This document shows positions 24,622 to 31,200 of a stretch of 39,613 bases of DNA, piece by piece. The translations under genes and the position numbers were made by a program. A model generated the notes under the pieces. It made no database searches. It worked only from the letters and a program-made list of their open reading frames with translations, and was not told the origin of the DNA. The stretch is from positions 1 through 39,613 of the forward strand of contig CAIUUO010000023.1 in assembly GCA_903902325.1 (NCBI GenBank). The letters run 5' to 3'. How positions within the stretch are numbered: position 1 is the first letter of the stretch; each line of letters opens with the position of its first letter. Origin of the DNA: an uncultured Bacteroidia bacterium (GTDB taxonomy: Bacteria > Bacteroidota > Bacteroidia > Bacteroidales > Prolixibacteraceae).

Positions 24622-25221
24622 ATGGAAATCAATTTTAACAAGGAGGGTTCGGGACTGATCCCGGCCATCATCCAGGACCAGTACTCCAACAAGGTGTTGA
24701 TGCTGGGTTTCATGAACCGGGAAGCCTACGATAAAACGGTTCAGACAGGACAGGTTACCTTTTTCAGCCGTACCCGGAAACGCCTTTGGACCAAAGGTGA
24801 AGAATCGGGAAATTTTCTGAATGTCGTCTCCATATCAGCTGATTGCGATCAGGACACTTTGCTGATAAAAGCGATCCCGGTAGGACCCGTATGTCATACA
24901 GGGGCTGATACCTGCTGGGAAGAAACCAATCCGGCAGATGATTTCTATTTCCTGAAAACCTTGCAGAATTTTATCGACAAGCGGAAAGCCGAGATGCCCA
25001 AGGGTTCCTACACCACTTCCCTTTTTGAATCCGGTACCGCAAAGATTGCCCAGAAGGTTGGCGAAGAAGCCGTTGAAACAGTCATCGAAGCCATGGCCAA
25101 CAACGACGAACGCCTGCTCTATGAAGCGTCCGATTTGCTTTACCATTTGATTGTACTTCTGTCGCACAAGGGATACTCCCTCTCCGATCTGGCCACTGAA
25201 CTAAAGAAGAGGCATAAGTAA
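24622..25221 (+). CDS. hisIE: Bifunctional phosphoribosyl-AMP cyclohydrolase / phosphoribosyl-ATP pyrophosphatase (HisIE)
   Basis: The 199-residue fusion performs the second and third steps of the pathway. The N-terminal cyclohydrolase (1-110) has LGFMNREAYDKT, FFSRTRKRLWTKGEESGN and the metal-binding cysteines in SADCDQDTLL and GPVCHTGADTCW. The C-terminal pyrophosphatase (about 115-199) has the helical GEEAVETVIEA and YEASDLLYHL acidic motifs. It is the last gene of the his operon. Its ATG lies 2 nt after a TTAGCACA run, and its TAA stop is the beginning of a 15-unit AATTCGAC array. Confidence 0.97.
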   Translation: MEINFNKEGSGLIPAIIQDQYSNKVLMLGFMNREAYDKTVQTGQVTFFSRTRKRLWTKGEESGNFLNVVSISADCDQDTLLIKAIPVGPVCHTGADTCWEETNPADDFYFLKTLQNFIDKRKAEMPKGSYTTSLFESGTAKIAQKVGEEAVETVIEAMANNDERLLYEASDLLYHLIVLLSHKGYSLSDLATELKKRHK

Positions 25222-25339
25222 TTCGACAATTCGACAATTCGACGATTCGACAATTCGACAATTCGACAATTCGACAATTCGACAATTCGACAATTCGACA
25301 ATTCGACGATTCGACAATTCGACAATTCGACAATTCGAT
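25220..25339 (+). repeat. Fifteen-unit AATTCGAC octamer array
   Basis: Fifteen contiguous 8-bp units begin within the hisIE stop codon. Units 4 and 12 read GATTCGAC, the last unit ends in T, and all others are identical. The two variants lie exactly eight units apart, which suggests duplication of a 64-bp block. Because 8 is not a multiple of 3, reading frames stay open and yield artificial SNCRIVEL-type peptide repeats, which are not genes. Confidence 0.97.
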
Positions 25340-25371
25340 AATGTGGAAATGACGGACAATCCAAAATCCAA

Positions 25372-25390
25372 CCCTTCGACAGGCTCAGGG
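25372..25390 (+). repeat. 19-bp dispersed element, copy 2
   Basis: This is identical to CCCTTCGACAGGCTCAGGG at 5098-5116. It lies between the octamer array and the DUF1460 gene. Confidence 0.75.
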
Positions 25391-25420
25391 ACCGGGGCTA
25401 ATATCTAAAATCTTAAAATA

Positions 25421-26272
25421 ATGAAAAAACTAATATTTCTCCTTCTTGTTGCAGTTTTTACCTTGGCGGCACAATCATTTGCAGCTGATCCTGACATCTC
25501 TAAAATGGATCAGGCTATCATCAAAAATAAACTCGACAAATTTTCGAAAGACAGTTCACTTCCTATCGGAGATCTGGTTTTAAAAATTGGCCTGGACTTT
25601 CTGAATACCCCTTACGTTGGCAAAACACTGGACAAAACGAAAGAGGAAAAACTTGTGGTCAACCTGCACCAGCTTGATTGCACCACTTTTGCAGAAAATT
25701 GTCTGGCGCTGGCGCGGACAGTAAAAAGCGGACATCCTGATTCAAAGCAGTTTTGTTCAGAATTGGAACATATTCGTTACAGGGATGGAAAGATGGATGG
25801 ATACGCCAGCCGTTTGCACTATTTCAGCGAATGGATTCTTGACAACGAGGCGAGGCACAATGTCATGTCGATGGCTGCCCAAATGGGAGGCAAAGTGCTT
25901 CCTGTCACCCTGAATTACATGAGTACCCATCCGCAGGAGTATCCGCAGTTAATGAACGATCCAGCTACCACGGCAAAAATCAAGGCCATCGAGGAAAAAG
26001 TTTCTGCTCAAAAATTCTTCTACATTCCTTCCGCACAGTTCGAAAGCATCGAAAACCAGGTAAAGGATGGTGATATCGTCACCCTGACGACCACAATCCC
26101 CGGTATTGATGTGTCTCACGTGGGAATTCTGCTCAAAAAGGAGGGTCGGGTCTACCTTCTTCACGCATCATCCTCCATCATGAAAGTGACTGTCAGCGCC
26201 GAACCTTTTGCCCAATATCTGGCAAAAAGCAAGAAGACGACCGGTGTAATGATCGCACGACCAATAGAATAA
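25421..26272 (+). CDS. DUF1460 (N-acetylmuramoyl-L-alanine amidase-like) secreted protein
   Basis: The 283-residue protein has a signal peptide (MKKLIFLLLVAVFTLAAQSFA) and matches the DUF1460 family, which has an NlpC/P60-like cysteine peptidase fold and is linked to peptidoglycan amidase activity. The probable nucleophile is Cys87 in HQLDCTTFAEN, and the catalytic His is His233 in DVSHVGILL. Nearby features are LNTPYVGKTL at about 61-70 and the FYIPSAQFESIENQVKDGDIVTLTTT segment that precedes the His. It should act in the periplasm on cell-wall peptides. It stands alone after the his operon, with repeat-filled spacers on both sides. Family sure, exact substrate not. Confidence 0.88.
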   Translation: MKKLIFLLLVAVFTLAAQSFAADPDISKMDQAIIKNKLDKFSKDSSLPIGDLVLKIGLDFLNTPYVGKTLDKTKEEKLVVNLHQLDCTTFAENCLALARTVKSGHPDSKQFCSELEHIRYRDGKMDGYASRLHYFSEWILDNEARHNVMSMAAQMGGKVLPVTLNYMSTHPQEYPQLMNDPATTAKIKAIEEKVSAQKFFYIPSAQFESIENQVKDGDIVTLTTTIPGIDVSHVGILLKKEGRVYLLHASSSIMKVTVSAEPFAQYLAKSKKTTGVMIARPIE

Positions 26273-26280
26273 TTTGGAAA

Positions 26281-26414
26281 TGTGCTGATTTACTAATGTG
26301 ATAATATGCTAATGTGCTAATTTGCTAATGTCAAAAAGATCGATAAAACAAAGAATCCAATTTTAAACTCCTTTACAAATTGGCAAATTAGCATATTAGC
26401 ACATTAGCAAATTG
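26281..26414. repeat. TTAGCACA octamer runs in inverted arrangement
   Basis: A left run (26281-26330, TGTGCTAA orientation) and a right run (26382-26414, TTAGCACA orientation) flank about 50 nt. TGCTAATGTGCTAAT (26307-26321) pairs perfectly with ATTAGCACATTAGCA (26395-26409). This is the same architecture as between the HMA gene and cusA. Confidence 0.88.
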
Positions 26415-26498
26415 TTAAATCCAACCAACATCTGAAACTTTAATCACTAAGTGCAGTATTCAATGAAAGTATTTCACAAATAACAAACAAAATTGAAT

Positions 26499-27125
26499 AT
26501 GGCACTTATTGAACAATTGAATAAACGTTACGCGACAAAGAATTTTGACACGACAAAAAAGATATCTACCGAAAATCTCTCAACCCTGCTTGAAGCGATT
26601 CGCTTATCTGCTTCTTCTTATGGTTTACAGGCTTACAAGGTAGTTGTTGTTGAAAATGATGAGATACGCAAGCGATTGCGCGAGGTATCCTGGAATCAAT
26701 CGCAGATTACTGATGCTTCCCAACTTCTGGTATTTGCCGTAGAGACGGATGCAAGTGAATCCACAGTCGACGGTTTTGTTGCAAACATTGCCAAAACCCG
26801 CAACATGGAAGCCAAGGATCTTACCGGATATTCCGATATGATGAAAGGCACTTTCCAGCGACCAAAAGAAGTTGTGCTGAACTGGTTGACCCATCAGGTG
26901 TACATTGGTTTGGGTTTTGGCCTGGTAACAGCAGCGGAATTGAATATCGATGCCTGTCCGATGGAAGGATTCGACTCAGACAAATACGATGAAATCCTTG
27001 GATTAAAGAAACAGAATCTCCATTCAGTTGTGCTTCTTGCCGTAGGTTACCGTTCAGCAGAAGATGGATATCAGCATCTAGCCAAAGTAAGGCGCTCCAA
27101 AGCGGATTTCTTTGTCAATGTCTGA
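26499..27125 (+). CDS. Nitroreductase-family NAD(P)H oxidoreductase
   Basis: The 208-residue protein is an FMN-binding nitroreductase resembling NfsB. The N-terminal LNKRYATKNFD is the FMN-phosphate region, LSASSYGLQAYKVVVV the next conserved strand, and GLGFGLVTAAELNIDACPMEGFD contains the C-terminal dimer and flavin segment. It is cytoplasmic and may reduce nitro compounds, quinones or flavins. The natural substrate is unknown. I chose the ATG at 26499. An in-frame TTG at 26493 would add two residues. It converges with the minus-strand DUF2752 gene, and a long hairpin lies between. Confidence 0.92.
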   Translation: MALIEQLNKRYATKNFDTTKKISTENLSTLLEAIRLSASSYGLQAYKVVVVENDEIRKRLREVSWNQSQITDASQLLVFAVETDASESTVDGFVANIAKTRNMEAKDLTGYSDMMKGTFQRPKEVVLNWLTHQVYIGLGFGLVTAAELNIDACPMEGFDSDKYDEILGLKKQNLHSVVLLAVGYRSAEDGYQHLAKVRRSKADFFVNV

Positions 27126-27138
27126 CCACTACAAAAAC

Positions 27139-27225
27139 GTCTGAACTGTGATTTATATGATTTTTGTGATTAATGTGATTTAAAATCACCGGAATCATCT
27201 GAATCAAATAAATCACAGTTCAGAC
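27139..27225. terminator. Long hairpin between convergent genes
   Basis: The 17-bp arms at 27139-27155 and 27209-27225 (starting GTCTGAACTG, ending CAGTTCAGAC) are perfect complements. Inside, GTGATTT and AAATCAC (27175-27189) form a smaller palindrome, and TGTGATT heptamers recur. The right arm overlaps the DUF2752 stop codon. The position between convergent genes fits a bidirectional terminator, although there is no simple T tract. Confidence 0.6.
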
Positions 27226-27639
27226 ATTTTTCCATATATTCCACACCCAATTGGCCAGAATCAAAGCAATGGCCGGTATTGCCACCCATTTGCGACGCAA
27301 GGTATCTTCGAAAAGATGGTAAAACTTGAAAAGGGTCTCTTTTTTTAAGGCAAGGTCGTATCCAATCCAGAATGGCAGGGCAATGAGTAAGGCAAACATA
27401 ATGAAACCCAGAGGATTCCAGTAGATACCACCTGCAATATCACCGTGCATCAGTGCAAGTACTGAACGGGTAGAACCACATGCCGGACAGGGAATGTGTG
27501 CAAAATGATGGATCAGACAAACATCATACGAAGTCCCAATTTCTTCGGGTTTCAGCCTGCCGATCAGCAAAAGCCAACCATACCCCACCAAACAGGCAGC
27601 GGACAAATAGGTGTAGAAATGATTACGGCTAAGTGACAT
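27220..27639 (-). CDS. DUF2752 membrane protein
   Basis: The 139-residue protein fits DUF2752, defined by a CPACGxTR-type motif, here PCPACGSTRSVLALMHGD. About three hydrophobic segments are seen (YLSAACLVGYGWLLLIG, WNPLGFIMFALLIALPFWIGYDLAL, KWVAIPAIALILANWVWNI), so it is an inner-membrane protein. Function is unknown. The ATG at 27639 overlaps the TGA of the upstream TM2 gene by one base (TGATG), so translation is coupled and the two are co-transcribed. A TTG one codon earlier is less likely. DUF2752 and TM2 genes are often neighbours in Bacteroidota. Confidence 0.85.
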   Translation of the reverse strand: MSLSRNHFYTYLSAACLVGYGWLLLIGRLKPEEIGTSYDVCLIHHFAHIPCPACGSTRSVLALMHGDIAGGIYWNPLGFIMFALLIALPFWIGYDLALKKETLFKFYHLFEDTLRRKWVAIPAIALILANWVWNIWKNV

Positions 27640-27977
27640 CAATAAAGTGACATCATCAGTTTTTCGGTGTTTTTACGGCGGGTGATTCCCATGATCATGA
27701 TCCAGTCGACCAGAACCCAGATTCCTAAACCGCCGCATGTCAGCAATTTGGCTACACCCAGGCCAACATCTCCTATGATGAAACGGTCGATGGCCAAAGG
27801 TCCGGTAATCAACGAAATGATGAGAATAATGACCGGATCATTGAACTGCATGTACTGAAGCATCCTCCAGTGTCCCTCATCCATAGCCAGCATGCGTTCC
27901 CTGATCACTGGCATCTGATAATCTTCCAGATATTTAGAGTTGGCAAACAAAAACATATCTACATTTTGTGCATCCAT
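27639..27977 (-). CDS. TM2 domain-containing membrane protein
   Basis: The 112-residue protein has a polar N-terminal part (about 1-50) and a TM2 domain of two helices joined by a short turn: VIILIISLITGPLAIDRFIIGDVGLGVAKLL and GGLGIWVLVDWIMIM. The DRF motif after the first helix and the GGxGIWxLVD start of the second are the family hallmarks. It sits in the inner membrane. The function is not established. It precedes the DUF2752 gene with a one-base overlap. The N-terminal part lacks cysteines or other recognisable motifs. Confidence 0.88.
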   Translation of the reverse strand: MDAQNVDMFLFANSKYLEDYQMPVIRERMLAMDEGHWRMLQYMQFNDPVIILIISLITGPLAIDRFIIGDVGLGVAKLLTCGGLGIWVLVDWIMIMGITRRKNTEKLMMSLY

Positions 27978-28338
27978 TGTGAAGGTTTTATAGGTTAAAC
28001 GTGGACTAATTATTTATTTCAGTGTTCATTATGAAATAAGTAGATGTTTCTGACTTAAAATTACACATTCCCAATCTTCTTTCAAAAAATATGAAATATT
28101 TATTCTATTTCTGCCTGCAACCAACATGAATAGAATCAACATCAGATTCGGTTCCTGATCTGTATAGCTTTCAGACAATCCTCAGATTAAATGTTGTACA
28201 AAGAAAAAATAACCACAATAGTCACATAGGACACAGTAGAAACTATTGTGTCCTATGTGACTATTGTGGTGAAAATAAAAGATGAATTCAGAGACATCCG
28301 GCTCGATTCATCATCGAATCACCACATCAATTAATCAA
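27978..28338. other. Intergenic region between msrBA and TM2
   Basis: These 361 bases hold no credible gene. A plus-strand frame beginning at 28282 is only antisense to msrBA. The notable feature is the 28212-28270 inverted repeat. A short ATCAATTAATCAACTAATCAAC-like run (28327-28347; TTGATTAG octamers on the minus strand) overlaps the end of msrBA. Confidence 0.6.
28212..28270. terminator. Near-perfect 24-bp inverted repeat downstream of msrBA
   Basis: Arms 28212-28235 and 28247-28270 are perfect complements over 24 bp and continue with a G-T pair and three further pairs to a 3-nt AAA loop. The motif CACATAGGACACA/CTATTGTGGT is shared with 10342-10390 after cusA. It lies 69 nt beyond the minus-strand msrBA stop. 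It may terminate msrBA transcription or be a mobile-like palindrome. Confidence 0.65.
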
Positions 28339-29535
28339 CTAATCAACAATCTTGTCCTTGAATACCTTCTCGAATTTCTCCATCTTGGGTTGAATTACCA
28401 TGCGGCAATAAGGTTCATTTTTGTGCAACCTGTAGTATTCCTGATGGTAATCTTCCGCCGCATAGAATTTTGCAAATGGCTCAACATGCGTTACTATGGG
28501 ACTGTCGTAGACACGGGCTTTGCTGAGCGCAGCAATAACAGCTTCAGCTACCTCTTTCTGCCCCGGATTGTGATAGAAAATTACAGAACGGTACTGGGTG
28601 CCGACATCGGCGCCCTGTCGGTTCAAGGTGGTGGGATCATGAACCGTAAAGAAAACTTTCAGGATTTCCTCCACACTCGTCTTTTTCGGATCAAAAACTA
28701 TTTGTACCACTTCGGCATGACCAGTCTCTCCGGTACAGACTTCCCGGTAGGTTGGATTTTTCACAGTGCCACCAGCATATCCTGATGTTACTTTTTGCAC
28801 GCCCTTCAGGCTTTTATAGATAGCTTCGATGCACCAAAAACAGCCACCTCCCAGGGTGATCGTTTCTGGACCTTCGGATTTCTTATCAACGACTGCAGTA
28901 CCATCAGGCTCAAATTCGAGGGAAATTGAATTCATGCAATAACGCTTGCCTGTAGGTTTGGGTCCGTCATCAAAAAGGTGACCGAGATGAGAGCCGCACC
29001 GCCCGCAAAGCGCTTCTGTACGATTCATTCCAAAACTATGATCCTCATGAAAGACCACGCTTTCCGGATTAATTTGTTCAAAAAAGCTGGGCCAACCGCA
29101 TTCACTTGCAAATTTGGCGTCAGATCTGAACAGCCTGTATCCGCAGGCAGCACAGAAATAAGTTCCCTTACCTGTATAATCCCAGTATTTACCGGTAAAT
29201 GAACGCTCAGTGGCCTTGTTTCTGGCTACTTCATACAAATCTGAAGGCAATACCTTTTTCCATTCGGCATCGGAAACATTCAGTTTGGTTTGATCGGTCC
29301 GGGAATAATAAGGATTCGTCGGTTTTTTATCGTTGGAAGAACTCATGTTTAAAGGGTTTGAATTGAGTGAAGGATCTGAAATGTTTGGGATGGAGATCTC
29401 GTTATCCTGTTTCGGGACATCCGCTACGGGTTGCGGGTTATGTGTTACAGTTCGGTTCGCGTAACCAAAAATGGACGCAACGAGGACAATTGTCAGTAAA
29501 AGAAAGAGTACTTGAAAGATTGTTTTCTTCATCAT
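28339..29535 (-). CDS. msrBA: Membrane-anchored bifunctional methionine sulfoxide reductase (MsrB-MsrA fusion)
   Basis: The 398-residue protein repairs oxidised methionines of both stereochemistries. After an N-terminal hydrophobic anchor or signal (TIFQVLFLLLTIVLVASIFGY) and a polar linker to about residue 75 come two domains. MsrB (about 78-205) has structural-zinc CAACG and CGRCG pairs and the catalytic Cys in RYCMNS. MsrA (about 220-385) has the catalytic GGCFWC. The order is B then A, the reverse of the more familiar MsrA-MsrB fusions. The leader suggests periplasmic action, for example repair of copper- or oxidant-damaged envelope proteins. crcB, mqnA and the TM2 gene are on the same strand but separated by long spacers. 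Confidence 0.95.
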   Translation of the reverse strand: MMKKTIFQVLFLLLTIVLVASIFGYANRTVTHNPQPVADVPKQDNEISIPNISDPSLNSNPLNMSSSNDKKPTNPYYSRTDQTKLNVSDAEWKKVLPSDLYEVARNKATERSFTGKYWDYTGKGTYFCAACGYRLFRSDAKFASECGWPSFFEQINPESVVFHEDHSFGMNRTEALCGRCGSHLGHLFDDGPKPTGKRYCMNSISLEFEPDGTAVVDKKSEGPETITLGGGCFWCIEAIYKSLKGVQKVTSGYAGGTVKNPTYREVCTGETGHAEVVQIVFDPKKTSVEEILKVFFTVHDPTTLNRQGADVGTQYRSVIFYHNPGQKEVAEAVIAALSKARVYDSPIVTHVEPFAKFYAAEDYHQEYYRLHKNEPYCRMVIQPKMEKFEKVFKDKIVD

Positions 29536-29583
29536 AATGCCTGTTAACTTTATGATGTTTTACGAAAAAATGGAATGGAAGGT

Positions 29584-29632
29584 TTACTTTGTGTGATCCT
29601 TTGTTTGAACCTTTGTGTCCTTCGTGGCCAAT
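29584..29632 (+). repeat. CCTTTGTGTCCTTCGTGG family, single half
   Basis: CCTTTGTGTCCTTCGTGG (29610-29627) with a degenerate copy (TTTGTGTGATCCTTTG) before it lies between crcB and msrBA. The same motif appears in the inverted repeats at 22256-22344 and 37625-37722. Confidence 0.75.
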
Positions 29633-29696
29633 TGTTTAATGTCAGCGGTGGAAGCGCTTTTAGGGAAAATCATCTCCAACAAGGTCTTCCCAAAGT

Positions 29697-30074
29697 CTAA
29701 AATACTTTTGTAATGGCATTCCCGGCAAAAACGGCTGCCAAACCCAGAAAAACACTCAAACCTGTGTAAAGTGTGAAGTAGAAAAAATTTCCATCCCTCA
29801 GAAGCACCATATTCTCATTGGCAAAAGTGGAGAAAGTTGTAAATCCGCCACAGAAACCGACAGTCAGAAAGATCCTCCATTCATCACTGATCAGGTTCGT
29901 CCTCTCCGAAATACCGAAGATCAGTCCAATCAGCAAGCAGCCCAGCAGATTGACAACCATTGTGCCATAGGGGAATGAAGAGACAATACTGTTTTGCACG
30001 GCTCGTGCCGTAAGGTACCTGGCGATACCTCCGATAAAACTTCCTGTCCCTATGTAAAGCAACGTTTTAAGCAT
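29697..30074 (-). CDS. crcB: Fluoride channel CrcB/FluC
   Basis: The 125-residue protein has four hydrophobic segments and the family motifs GIARYL, GTMVVNLLGCLLIG and GFCGGFTTFSTFANE. CrcB forms a dual-topology dimer that lets fluoride out of the cell and protects enolase and pyrophosphatase. Only one crcB is in the window, consistent with a homodimer. I looked for a fluoride riboswitch before the start (minus strand, 30075-30250) and saw none. The leader holds only GAAAAAT and AATTCGAC repeats. Confidence 0.95.
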   Translation of the reverse strand: MLKTLLYIGTGSFIGGIARYLTARAVQNSIVSSFPYGTMVVNLLGCLLIGLIFGISERTNLISDEWRIFLTVGFCGGFTTFSTFANENMVLLRDGNFFYFTLYTGLSVFLGLAAVFAGNAITKVF

Positions 30075-30087
30075 GAACGAAGATAGT

Positions 30088-30113
30088 GAAAAATGAAAAA
30101 TGAAAAATGAAAA
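30088..30113 (+). repeat. GAAAAAT heptamer run
   Basis: Three complete GAAAAAT heptamers and a partial fourth lie 14 nt upstream of the crcB start codon, on the opposite strand to the gene. Confidence 0.65.
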
Positions 30114-30124
30114 GTTGCAGGATG

Positions 30125-30320
30125 TTCAATTCGACAATTTGCTAATTCGGCAATTCGACAATATGGAAATGTGTTGATTTGACAATGCCATGATGTGAAA
30201 ATTTGACAATCAGGTAAATAAAAAATTAATTTCGTTAAATATCAATAGTATATGATCATTAATTTTCACTTAGTTGATTTACCATTCATTGTCGAATCGT
30301 CGAATTATCGAATAGTCACA
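30125..30320. repeat. AATTCGAC octamer runs in inverted arrangement between crcB and mqnA
   Basis: The left run (30125-30161) reads AATTCGACA. The right run (30284-30320) reads GTCGAATT and abuts the mqnA stop codon (30321-30323 on the minus strand). They are separated by about 120 nt of AT-rich sequence, so a long hairpin of the hisC-hisB type can form. Confidence 0.8.
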
Positions 30321-31073
30321 TCATTCAATTTCCTTGATCAGGTCCAGAAACAACTCCATCCCCTTCCGCTTGGAATCGTCCATGTGGTAAAAGATATTTT
30401 CTCTGAAATATTCTTCAAAGGGATAATCCGGGTACTTAACAAGGTATTCTTCTATGACATCTGGAATATGAACAATGCCATCTTCAAGCGCTATAGCAAA
30501 TTTTTCGACAAATGCCGGATCAATTGGCTTGTTGGCGACCCAGCAGGCAAAAACAAAATCGAGTCCGGTATGGGCTTTCCAGGCTTCTCCCAAATCATAT
30601 ACATACGGATACTTCGACTCAGCCTCAAAAACCCTGTCGCCAATGATGACACCGGCAGTTGTGCCCTGAATGTCATCGCGGATATAATTTACTCCACCAT
30701 TTTTCCACTCGGGCGCAATTTTCCAGTAATCCCTTGCCAGGATTCTTACCAGCTGAACAGAGGTCCGCGACTGGTAATCCAGTACGATGGTTTGTATCTC
30801 ATTTACAGGGACATGACTTACCAGCACGACGGTTCTCACCTTGCCGGAGCATGAAATACAGAAGTCAGTTACCATGTTGGCACCTTTGATTCCTGAAATT
30901 TCAGCCACCGGAATAATTCCGATGTCAACAGTCCCGGCTTTCAGTTTATCGGCACATACGGAGGGTATATCCAACGAGAGTTCAATCATATCCCGGAATT
31001 TGGAATGCATAATTCCATACATGAAAGGCTTGGTATTCAGGTAGGTGATGGCAGATATCTTTATTTTGTCCAT
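30321..31073 (-). CDS. mqnA: Chorismate dehydratase MqnA (futalosine menaquinone pathway)
   Basis: MqnA dehydrates chorismate to 3-[(1-carboxyvinyl)oxy]benzoate, the first step of the futalosine route to menaquinone. The 250-residue periplasmic-binding-like fold starts with KISAITYLNTKPFMYGI, continues with DIGIIPVAEI and has LDYQSRTSVQLVRIL. All are family features. Its presence means menaquinone is made by the alternative rather than the Men pathway, which fits respiration on menaquinone. It is divergent from purB with 127 nt between. A TAAATTTG box on the minus strand (31098-31091) may be its promoter. Confidence 0.92.
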   Translation of the reverse strand: MDKIKISAITYLNTKPFMYGIMHSKFRDMIELSLDIPSVCADKLKAGTVDIGIIPVAEISGIKGANMVTDFCISCSGKVRTVVLVSHVPVNEIQTIVLDYQSRTSVQLVRILARDYWKIAPEWKNGGVNYIRDDIQGTTAGVIIGDRVFEAESKYPYVYDLGEAWKAHTGLDFVFACWVANKPIDPAFVEKFAIALEDGIVHIPDVIEEYLVKYPDYPFEEYFRENIFYHMDDSKRKGMELFLDLIKEIE

Positions 31074-31090
31074 TGTTTTGCTTTGTACCG

Positions 31091-31098
31091 CAAATTTA
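31091..31098 (-). promoter_or_regulatory. -7 box for mqnA
   Basis: TAAATTTG, read on the minus strand, fits TAnnTTTG and is 17 nt before the mqnA ATG. No -33 TTG is evident. Confidence 0.4.
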
Positions 31099-31167
31099 GG
31101 AAAGTTTGGCCGTTCATATCACTTTACACTACTTAAAAAAGGAGTTCAATACCATTACGGAATTTGT

Positions 31168-31175
31168 TACTTTTG
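31168..31175 (+). promoter_or_regulatory. -7 box for purB
   Basis: TACTTTTG fits TAnnTTTG exactly and lies 25 nt before the purB ATG. It is the same octamer as the tRNA-Ser promoter at 34994-35001. A -33 TTG is not clear. Confidence 0.5.
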
Positions 31176-31200
31176 CATGTTAATCGTAAAAAGTTTTCTG

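Noticed and set aside
25220-25339. Tandem array as a CRISPR locus
   Set aside because: The units are 8 bp and contiguous with no spacers, and no cas genes are nearby.
25082-25364. Two minus-strand reading frames with SNCRIVEL peptide repeats
   Set aside because: They arise from the AATTCGAC octamer array, whose period of 8 keeps frames open. They overlap hisIE and have no other support.
28282-28785. Plus-strand 167-codon frame
   Set aside because: It is mostly antisense to msrBA, with no recognisable motif.
30075-30250. Fluoride riboswitch for crcB
   Set aside because: I looked for the conserved crcB-motif helices and bases upstream of crcB and found only heptamer and octamer repeats.
31045-31200. 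Longer N-terminus for PurB
   Set aside because: It would include the TACTTTTG promoter box, and PurB proteins start with MELxxLTA as at 31201.
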